A stretch of DNA of 8,124 nucleotides from positions 1-8,124 of the forward strand of contig CALBNA010000386.1 in assembly GCA_937896205.1 (NCBI GenBank), read 5' to 3'. Source of the DNA: an uncultured Campylobacter sp. GTDB taxonomy: Bacteria > Campylobacterota > Campylobacteria > Campylobacterales > Campylobacteraceae. The position numbers and the translations under genes were made by a program. Of this stretch, positions 1 to 4,850 are shown piece by piece. Under the pieces are notes generated by a model. It searched no databases and was not told the origin of the DNA. It saw only the letters and a list, made by a program, of their open reading frames with translations. Each line of letters opens with the position of its first letter. Within the stretch, counting starts at the first letter, position 1.

Positions 1-260
1 GGTATTTCTCTTGAAATAGTTTTTTCATTGTCTTCTCTTTCGGAAAAAGAATGCCGTAGTTCTTCAAACTCTTTTGGCGATAACAGTAAGGTCTGCAAAA
101 TAGGTACTGTATAGGCTTTTTCTTGATTTAAAGCAAAAATTCCCCTTTCTCTTAATATTCTATCTATATCCGCCTTTGATATTAGATTTTGACTTGAATA
201 GCCTCGCAACATTTCTCCGTAAGGGATAAATTTATTTATATCTTTGTGTTCTACATTCAT
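1..260 (-). CDS. Second gene of a two-gene, possibly GAPS4-like (GapS4b) defence cassette; 3' end outside window
   Basis: This is a partial gene with 86 complete codons before the window edge. It starts at ATG 260-258 with GGAGGG about 9 bases upstream. The ribosome binding site lies inside the end of the preceding gene, whose TGA (265-263) is only 2 bases before this ATG, so the two are translationally coupled. The visible N-terminus contains FIPYGEMLRG, DIDRILRERGIF, TVPILQTLLLSPKEFEELR and REDNEK, is soluble and has no signal peptide or membrane segment. From memory this pattern (PYG...LR, LLRxRGIF, LLSPxEF) fits the second subunit of the GAPS4 anti-phage system, but I could not verify it and no catalytic motif is visible. 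The reading frame is intact as far as it goes, unlike its partner. Being a real coding gene is secure; the family name is tentative. Confidence 0.75.
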   Translation of the reverse strand, partial: MNVEHKDINKFIPYGEMLRGYSSQNLISKADIDRILRERGIFALNQEKAYTVPILQTLLLSPKEFEELRHSFSEREDNEKTISREI

Positions 261-262
261 AA

Positions 263-1190
263 TCAAAAGCCCTCCAGATTATTTTTATAATTTGTTATAA
301 TTACTGATTTCGTAAAATTATTATCCTGAAATCTTTGTTTGAGTTGAGAGCAAGCATTTTTATGATTTAATTCATTATAGTTAGGAAAAGCAAGAATAAC
401 TTCTCCAACCAAATTTTTAGAGATATCTTTTGCTAGCCCCATTAAACGCATGCACTCATCAGCTTCAAAGTTGTCTATGGTGGCAAGAAGTAAGCTACTT
501 TCTTTGTGATTATCTTTATTTTCTAATTTTATTGGAATAATACTTGAGTTAAGATATTCCACAGGAAGAATTGTTCCTGTATCTTTTCTTTCTTGAGGAT
601 TTAGATTACGTCCGGTTGAAGGATACCAAAATGAGTGTTTATACTTTGAATTGCTTTTTATAAAATTCATCACTGTTAATATAAAAGAGGCTCACTTATT
701 GTCTATAATATAAATGGTGTTATCTCTAATAATGTTCAATCTAGCTGAGGAAACTTCCTTAATCAAATCATCAATGCTCGTTGTGTCATTATTTAACCAA
801 AATAATACGCCGACGTCATTTGCAAAAGAAAAGTCAAACCCCCGTATAATTTCTTCCTTTTGAGCAGAATTATCAAAACATTCCATAGTGCATATTAAAT
901 CTCGCATAAAGTCTTTAAATTTACTCGTTGGACTATTTGAATATTTTTTAGCTTGAAATTTAGACGATATAATAATATTGTTTAAGTGCCCATCAACAAG
1001 AGGATTCATATATGAGTACAAAAAATCTATCCCATGTGTTTTTAATGGGTTACCTTTTTTATTAGTATGTTCTTCGTTTGAACACTTCAGCTCAATACCT
1101 TTTAGTAAATGATTCCACCCTACAGCAGATAAAAAATTTTTCTACCAGATTCTCTCCATATTCTCCGATTGTCTTTGACAATTCTCCCAT
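263..1190 (-). pseudogene. Broken first gene of the cassette: GapS4a-like, probable PD-(D/E)XK-like nuclease (one frameshift, one in-frame TGA)
   Basis: Two adjacent open stretches (1022-1130 plus 692-1021, and 263-673) and the start region join into one protein of 308 residues. It starts at ATG 1190-1188, with AGGAGG six bases upstream. The start frame MGELSKTIGEYGENLVEKF is lost at an A5T6 run (1131-1141); dropping one T gives VEKFLSAVGW. The frame then runs through KTHGIDFLY to IIDNK. There TGA at 694-692 interrupts what is probably a former CGA codon (DNK-R-ASFIL), and the same frame continues 142 codons to 263. GE at residues 9-10 and 12-13, D55 in HGIDF and SxK at 75-77 could be a degenerate PD-(D/E)XK nuclease core, with serine in place of the usual acid. 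Gene order and size fit GAPS4 subunit a as I remember it; this is not verified. Unless the indel and stop are sequencing errors, the protein is not made. Confidence 0.68.
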
Positions 1191-1194
1191 GCCA

Positions 1195-1255
1195 TTCCTC
1201 CTGCATGATTAATAATTTATATATAATTATAATACTAAATAACTTAATACTACAA
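1195..1255 (-). promoter_or_regulatory. Putative promoter and ribosome binding site of the AT-rich defence-like cassette
   Basis: On the minus strand TATAAT lies at 1231-1226. A weak TTGTAG -35-like hexamer sits 18 bases upstream at 1255-1250, directly on the stop codon of the ATPase remnant. AGGAGG sits just before the ATG at 1190. The stretch is almost pure A/T, as usual for Campylobacter promoters, and suggests the cassette is transcribed independently of the ABC operon upstream. The -35 match is weak. Confidence 0.5.
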
Positions 1256-1795
1256 CATCCCCTCATATCTTTCGTAGTTTATGCCGTAAATTTTATCGAT
1301 ATTTTCAGAGTTTATGAGCTTTTCGCTCTCGCCAAAGGCTAAAATTTCGCCGTCTTTTATAAATAGCGTCAAATTTGAAACAAATTTCGCGTGGCGCAGG
1401 TAGTGCGTCGTCTGCACGAAGGTATAGCCCTCGTCGCCTAGCGCCTTTATCATCTCGAGCAGCCTAATTTGATTGCCAAAATCCAGCCCGTTCGTAGGCT
1501 CGTCCATAAAGATCACTTTCGCGCCCTGAACCAGCGTGCGCGCGATGTACGCCAGCTGCCGCTCACCGCCGCTGACCTTTGTGTAGGGCGCGTTTTTTAG
1601 ATGCGCGATATCCATCTTTTCCAGCGCCTGTTCGGCTAGCTTTTTATCCGCCGCGCTAAAGCTAGAAAACAGCGGCGTCCTGCACAGCGCGCCCATCAGC
1701 GCGACGTCAAAGACGCTGTAGTCATACGACGGCGCGTGCGTCTGCGGCACGTAGGCGACGAGAGAGGCGAGCCCCTTTTTGCCGTAGTCGCGCAC
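1250..1795 (-). pseudogene. FecE/BtuD-type ABC transporter ATPase, N-terminally deleted
   Basis: This is the C-terminal part (about 181 residues) of an iron-siderophore/haem/B12-type importer ATPase, a family usually about 250-260 residues long. Visible motifs are the Q-loop in AYVPQTH (Q18), signature VSGGERQ (74-80), Walker B VIFMDEP (94-100), D-loop residues in TNGLDF and the H-loop histidine in QTTHYLRH (131). The Walker A P-loop and the first beta strands, roughly 75-80 residues, are absent, so it cannot bind ATP normally. The only nearby start is a GTG (1795-1793) that corresponds to an internal valine, in VRDYGKKG. Immediately upstream the sequence becomes the beginning of the permease in another frame, which shows a deletion fusion. 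It would have powered uptake with the permease and binding protein encoded upstream. TAG stop at 1252-1250. Confidence 0.8.
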
Positions 1796-1992
1796 GCAAG
1801 TATGCGCGGCAGGCGGATCTCAAGCAAGAGCGTGTGCATGACCTCGAAATCTTTTAAGCTTTCGCCTCGCAGCAGCGCCGTGACATATCGCGCGTAATCC
1901 TCTGCGCTAAAGCCGTATTTGCCAAGCAGCAGCGAGCCCGCGACGCAAAGCGCCAGCAGCAGGGCTAAAAACGCAAACGCCCTTTTGCTCAT
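1795..1992 (-). pseudogene. FecCD-type ABC transporter permease, only the N-terminal ~65 residues remain
   Basis: ATG at 1992-1990 starts MSKRAFAF, one hydrophobic segment (about residues 5-23, FLALLLALCVAGSLLLG), then LLLEIRLPRILA at about 55-65. RLPRILA is the conserved N-terminal motif of FecCD/BtuC permeases, which are normally 320-350 residues with about ten membrane helices. After it the frame runs 31 unrelated residues out of frame over the ATPase remnant and stops at 1696. Some 265 permease residues are gone. It begins 10 bases after the binding-protein stop codon, the usual operon spacing. The product cannot form a channel. The break, at about 1795-1797, lies within GCGTGCG-rich sequence. 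Confidence 0.75.
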
Positions 1993-2002
1993 TTTTCTTT
2001 AC

Positions 2003-3040
2003 TCACTCGGCGCCCCGTCCTAAAATTTTATAAATTTGCGCGTCTGTGAGCTCAAGGTCCAAAAATAGCTTGTAAAACTCGCGCGTTTCGGAAATGATGT
2101 CAAATTTAAACGCCTCGTGGTAGATTAAATTTACCAGCCATTTTAGCCCCAAAAACCTCATAAACGAAGGCGGGCGGTCAAACCACGAAAAGGGCTCGCG
2201 CGGGATATAATAAGCCTTTTTGTTTTTCACCGCGCCCAGCAGCTGCCACTTCGGGTCGCCGTAAATTTTATCAAACAGCTCTTTTTCGTAGATGAGGATG
2301 ACGTCGGGATCGTATTTAACGAGCTGCTCGAAGCTGATCTTTACGCGCCCGAAGGATTTGGCGTTTGGATCCTCGCTGCACTTATGCACGTTCTGCGCGC
2401 CTGCTCGCTCGATGAGCGTCGCGTGCCACGAGCCCTCGCACTCGGTGGCTAGCCCATCGCTACCCTGCGCGTAGTAAATTTTTACCTTTTGCAGGTTGTT
2501 TTTCTTAATGTATTCCTCGATCTGCGCGGTCAAATTTAGCGACTCTTTCGCGTAGCCTATGAGACGTGCGGCGCACTCCTGCTTGCCCGTCACTTCGCCT
2601 AAAATTTCAAACCCGTCCAGATAATCCTCGAGCTTCGTCGCGCTTAGATAGAGTATCGGTTTTTTGATAGAGCCGAAGACCTCACTCATCTTTTTGGTGT
2701 TGCGCGAGCTTGCGTTTACGAGGATGAGCTCGGGGTTTAGGCGCAGCAGCATCTCGACGTTTGGAATTTTACCCCGACCGAAAAAGCCGCCCACGACGGG
2801 CTGCTCTTGCACCTCTTTTTTTACGTAGGGCCGCTCGTAGTCGTTCCACTCGAAATTCGTGCCGCTGATTTTAGCGGGATCAAGCGCGTAAAGCATATAT
2901 AAAAGCGGCGGCGAGCTGGCGTAGATTTTAGCGGGCATGCCTTCTAGCTGAGCTATGTTTTCGCTATTTTGAGCGATGTAGTCTTTAACCTGCTCAGGCG
3001 TCATCGCAAAGCAAAAGCCCAAAAACGCAAAGAAAAACAA
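2003..3040 (-). CDS. Periplasmic substrate-binding protein of a FecB/CeuE-type iron or metal-chelate ABC importer; signal peptide frameshifted
   Basis: This is a class III periplasmic binding protein (PF01497 type). It would capture a metal chelate, haem, cobalamin or nickel complex for the permease and ATPase encoded downstream. Seen are the N-lobe GGFFGRGKIPNVEMLLRLNPELILV, a long linking helix (about 160-185) and a C-lobe with FEQLVKYDPDVILIY and WFDRPPSFMRFLGLKWL. This last block resembles the CeuE/Fec-like binding proteins of Helicobacter and relatives. The longest open frame starts at TTG 3040 with LFFFAFLGFCFA, a hydrophobic core without the expected charged N-terminus. ATG at 3057-3055 begins MFKK one frame off. 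Adding one A to the A6 run gives MFKKIILFFFAFLGFCFA, a perfect signal peptide, and a 351-residue protein. The mature frame is otherwise intact. Substrate cannot be told from the sequence. With the downstream genes destroyed it has no transporter in this operon. Confidence 0.8.
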   Translation of the reverse strand: MFFFAFLGFCFAMTPEQVKDYIAQNSENIAQLEGMPAKIYASSPPLLYMLYALDPAKISGTNFEWNDYERPYVKKEVQEQPVVGGFFGRGKIPNVEMLLRLNPELILVNASSRNTKKMSEVFGSIKKPILYLSATKLEDYLDGFEILGEVTGKQECAARLIGYAKESLNLTAQIEEYIKKNNLQKVKIYYAQGSDGLATECEGSWHATLIERAGAQNVHKCSEDPNAKSFGRVKISFEQLVKYDPDVILIYEKELFDKIYGDPKWQLLGAVKNKKAYYIPREPFSWFDRPPSFMRFLGLKWLVNLIYHEAFKFDIISETREFYKLFLDLELTDAQIYKILGRGAE

Positions 3041-3054
3041 GATAATTTTTTAAA

Positions 3055-3088
3055 CATTTTTTGCCTTTAAATGATTTTGTAAAGTATA
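3055..3088 (-). promoter_or_regulatory. Putative promoter and original start of the binding-protein operon
   Basis: TATACT on the minus strand (3088-3083) is a plausible -10 box, followed by a weak AAAGG ribosome binding site and ATG at 3057-3055 (MFKK, now out of frame with the rest). No clear -35 box is seen, which is common in Campylobacter, and no convincing Fur box. The insertion sequence ends 30 bases upstream of the -10. Confidence 0.35.
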
Positions 3089-3110
3089 GCTAAAGAAATT
3101 TTAAAATAGA

Positions 3111-3118
3111 TTTTATTA
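3111..3118. repeat. 8-bp target site duplication (left copy) of the IS1595-family element
   Basis: TTTTATTA here is repeated exactly at 4002-4009, on the other side of the insertion sequence. Eight-base duplications are typical of IS1595-family transposition. Confidence 0.85.
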
Positions 3119-3288
3119 GGCTCAAGATAAGTTAAGTGGATTTTTTCTTATCATCTTTAGTAGAATATGATAAAATTCTTTCGTATCTTTACTGTTATTG
3201 TATCTAAATTCACACTCTTTAAGATGAAGCAAGAAATTTTCTTTCTTTATCCCTTTAAATTTAGCTAGTCTATGTTTAGCATAACCCC

Positions 3289-3322
3289 CTTCTGCTTGCA
3301 GTAACAAGACGAAGTCGCAGCT
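3289..3322 (+). repeat. 34-bp micro-insertion in the transposase gene (copy E)
   Basis: On the plus strand it starts CTTCTGCTTGCAG and ends GTCGCAGCT, followed directly by AAAA. Removing exactly 34 bp joins the transposase codons for IENF to WGYAKHR. It holds two small inverted repeats, CTGC-TT-GCAG and GAC-GAA-GTC. The first 12 bases match the 23-bp copies at ten or eleven positions. Confidence 0.75.
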
Positions 3323-3473
3323 AAAAGTTTTCTATACCGTTTATATGATTTTTACCATTAGCGAATTCATTTTTAGAGTGCTTCTCTCTGTAGTGAGCCA
3401 AGGCTGCGTAATCAACCAATCCGTCATAAGCTTTCCAGCAATCAGAATAAATCACACTCTCGTCTAATTCACT

Positions 3474-3496
3474 CTTGTGCTTGCACTCTCTTTGAG
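3474..3496 (+). repeat. 23-bp micro-insertion in the transposase gene (copy C)
   Basis: On the plus strand it starts CTTGTGCTTGCA and ends TTTGAG, followed by AAA. It is identical to copy B but inverted relative to the transposase. Removal joins ILSEF to SELDESVIYSD. It contains GTGC-TT-GCAC and CTC-TTT-GAG inverted repeats. Confidence 0.8.
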
Positions 3497-3622
3497 AAAC
3501 TCCGACAATATCGGTATCAGTTCATTTGCAGAGCAGTTTTTAACTATCTGGGTATAGACCTTGCCGTCACGCTTTAACATACCGAATACTGGAGTTTTAT
3601 TTGCTGCGCCTCTACCTCTTTT

Positions 3623-3645
3623 CTCAAAGAGAGTGCAAGCACAAG
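3623..3645 (-). repeat. 23-bp micro-insertion in the transposase gene (copy B)
   Basis: On the minus strand it starts CTTGTGCTTGCA and ends TTTGAG, followed by AAAA. Identical in all 23 bases to copy C in the opposite orientation. Removal joins the codons of KRVRG to KRGRGAANK, the normal transposase sequence. Confidence 0.8.
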
Positions 3646-3687
3646 ACCTCTTACTCTTTTAGATCTAAAGTAACTTTCATCTATTTC

Positions 3688-3721
3688 AAAGCGAAGCTTC
3701 TAGGCGAGCTTGCAAGCTGGA
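3688..3721 (-). repeat. 34-bp micro-insertion in the transposase gene (copy D)
   Basis: Removal of 34 bp (the exact edge can slide by two A's) joins FSGEI to EIDESYF, restoring the first catalytic block. The insert contains the perfect palindrome AGCTTGCAAGCT and a second, GAAGCTTC. It is the most divergent of the five but shares the GCTTGCA core and the 34-bp length of copy E. Confidence 0.7.
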
Positions 3722-3793
3722 AATTTCACCTGAAAACTTAGATATCTTCTCACACTCTTTAGACATCAAAATTCTGATATTTTTAGTTATTTT

Positions 3794-3816
3794 CTCAAAG
3801 AGAGTGCAAGCGCAAG
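3794..3816 (-). repeat. 23-bp micro-insertion in the transposase gene (copy A)
   Basis: On the minus strand it starts CTTGCGCTTGCA and ends TTTGAG, followed by AAAA. It differs from copies B and C at one base. Removal joins EKTIN to KITKNIR. It brings in the premature TAA that ends the present reading frame. Confidence 0.8.
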
Positions 3817-4001
3817 GTTGATTGTTTTTTCTGAGATATCAGTAAATTCTGCTATTTTTACAGCTTCTATATCGGCTGAGAAATACCATAGAATTTCTCT
3901 AAATTTCTTTTCCGAAATTCGGGAACGGACTATATATTTATTTTTCATCGAACTCATCGTAACTTAATGCTCCTTGTATTTGTATTAAGTTTCGTTGAGC
4001 C

Positions 4002-4009
4002 TTTTATTA
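4002..4009. repeat. 8-bp target site duplication (right copy)
   Basis: TTTTATTA, identical to 3111-3118, immediately outside the right inverted repeat of the insertion sequence. Confidence 0.85.
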
Positions 4010-4184
4010 TATAAATAGAGTCGAATTTTAAGCGGAATCGCCCTTTTTAGAGCGATCCGTACGACTGCGCTTTTAGGCGCTGGAGCGCAGAGAGCTTTAC
4101 TTGCGCGATTTTTCCGAAAACTTAACCACTCGGCAAAATCATATTTCTTACGCTTTTTTAGAAAACTCAGGTAGCAAAAATATT
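4010..4184. other. Non-coding gap between insertion sequence and metallopeptidase gene, with small inverted repeats
   Basis: No gene is seen. Two small inverted repeats stand close together: ATCGC (4037-4041) with GCGAT (4052-4056), and CTGCGC (4065-4070) with GCGCAG (4085-4090), the latter with nested GCGC copies. Neither is followed by a clear run of T on either strand, so neither is a convincing rho-independent terminator, although they lie just downstream of the hsdR operon and could end or protect its transcript. Confidence 0.4.
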
Positions 4185-4850
4185 TTACGACGCGGCTCTC
4201 TCTAAAATTTCCTTTCGTTTTTGCCAGTCAGGCATATAAAGGCTTAGATGCTCATAAAATTTCTTTGAGTGATTTGGATACAGCAGGTGAGCAAGCTCGT
4301 GAAATATGACGTACTCGATGCACGCTTTTGGTTTTTTGATGAGCTCTATGTTTAAATTTATATATGATTTATAGGGATTGCAACTCCCCCATCTTGTTTT
4401 CATCTGTCTTATTTTTACGCTTTTGATATCTTGTTTTACTATCTTGTTAAACTCTTGCAAGATGTTAAAAAAATATAGCATCGCCTTTTCATGATACCAC
4501 TCATAAACTAAATTTTCTTTTCGCTTTAGGTCGCTTTTATCTTTTACAAATAGCTCTAGATAACCCCTCTGAAGCTTTACGCACTCCTCCTTAGATTGCA
4601 CCACTTTTAGCCTATAACTTCGCCCAAGATATCTAAAATCCTCGCCGCTTACGTACTCTTTTTGCGGTGTCTTAAATGAGGCAAAAAACGCGCACTTTTG
4701 CGCTATCCACTTGGCTCTTTTTTCTATGATAAATTTTATATGCTCATCGCTTGCGGCTTTTGGCGCGGTTAGTATCGCTTCGCCGTTTGGCCTAACTTTT
4801 AAAGTGATATTTTTTACATATTTTTTGATGATTTTTACGTCACTTTGCAT
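4185..4850 (-). CDS. YgjP/DUF45-type (SprT-/M48-like) zinc metallopeptidase linked to hsdR
   Basis: The 221-residue protein has the zinc-peptidase motif HELAH (H184, E185, H188) with a third ligand H194 in PNHSKKFYEHL. Upstream is RWGSCNPYKSYINLN (about 153-167), the WGSC block typical of the YgjP/DUF45 family. Length is normal for the family and there is no signal peptide, so it is cytoplasmic. ATG at 4850-4848 overlaps the end of hsdR by 11 bases, with AGGGA about 10 bases upstream, so the two genes are co-translated. Genes of this family often accompany type I restriction operons; their job there is not established. A role in turnover of the restriction subunit or other DNA-bound proteins is possible, but that is a guess. 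The gene is intact. Confidence 0.9.
   Translation of the reverse strand: MQSDVKIIKKYVKNITLKVRPNGEAILTAPKAASDEHIKFIIEKRAKWIAQKCAFFASFKTPQKEYVSGEDFRYLGRSYRLKVVQSKEECVKLQRGYLELFVKDKSDLKRKENLVYEWYHEKAMLYFFNILQEFNKIVKQDIKSVKIRQMKTRWGSCNPYKSYINLNIELIKKPKACIEYVIFHELAHLLYPNHSKKFYEHLSLYMPDWQKRKEILERAAS

Larger units (their letters stand above)
3122..3957 (-). pseudogene. IS1595-family DDE transposase, interrupted by five short insertions
   Basis: ATG at 3957-3955 with AAGGAG 12 bases upstream. As written, the frame stops after 56 codons, just past the first insert. Removing the inserts at 3794-3816, 3688-3721, 3623-3645, 3474-3496 and 3289-3322 gives 699 bp, exactly 232 residues plus stop, with no other frameshift or nonsense codon. 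The restored protein runs through ISEKTINKITKNIR (about 41-54, helix-turn-helix-like region), GEIEIDESYF (first catalytic Asp, about 74), KRVRGKRGRG, VIYSDCWKAYDGL (second Asp, about 138), NGIENFWGYAKHRLAKF (about 172-188, the family's third catalytic Glu/Asn block) and a C-terminal tail ending NPLNLS. These are the hallmark blocks of ISXO2-like transposases. Only the last 61 codons (3122-3307) remain as a visible open stretch. The product would not function unless the inserts are bypassed. Confidence 0.88.
3119..4001 (-). mobile_element. Complete IS1595-family (ISXO2-like) insertion sequence carrying five micro-insertions
   Basis: The element is 883 bp. Its imperfect terminal inverted repeats begin GGCTCAA at both ends (3119-3135 and 3985-4001 on the opposite strand, about 13 of 17 positions equal). 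It is bracketed by the perfect 8-bp duplication TTTTATTA. The transposase stop codon (TGA, 3124-3122) lies within the left repeat, so the element is compact. It sits between the dead ABC operon and the metallopeptidase gene, and splits what was a single intergenic region. Subtracting the five inserts (137 bp) leaves 746 bp, a size in the lower range for this family. The untouched duplication suggests a fairly recent arrival. Confidence 0.9.

Noticed and set aside
692..694. TGA in the defence-like gene read as a sense codon (alternative code or selenocysteine)
   Set aside because: TGA ends hsdR, the binding protein, the transposase and others in this window, so the code is standard. No selenocysteine element or homologous Sec position is apparent.
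3058..3110. Fur box upstream of the binding-protein gene
   Set aside because: The region is A/T rich but no convincing GATAAT-ATTATC palindrome is present; iron regulation cannot be claimed from the sequence.
3289..3816. Programmed translational bypassing (byp-like) as the main explanation of the transposase inserts
   Set aside because: Take-off and landing codons do not match at the inserts, and copy E sits inside a codon. Kept only as one alternative to be tested; DNA insertion is simpler.
3289..3816. CRISPR array
   Set aside because: The repeats differ in length and orientation and the intervening sequences are transposase coding sequence of unequal length, not spacers.
4037..4090. Rho-independent terminator for the hsdR operon
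   Set aside because: Stems are five to six base pairs with large loops and no following T tract on the transcribed strand.
4121..4134. Minus-strand GCCGAGTGGTTAAG, identical to the D-arm of serine/leucine tRNAs
   Set aside because: No acceptor stem, anticodon arm or T-arm (GGTTCGAATCC) follows at the right distances. It may be chance or a tiny tRNA relic; a tRNA gene cannot be supported.
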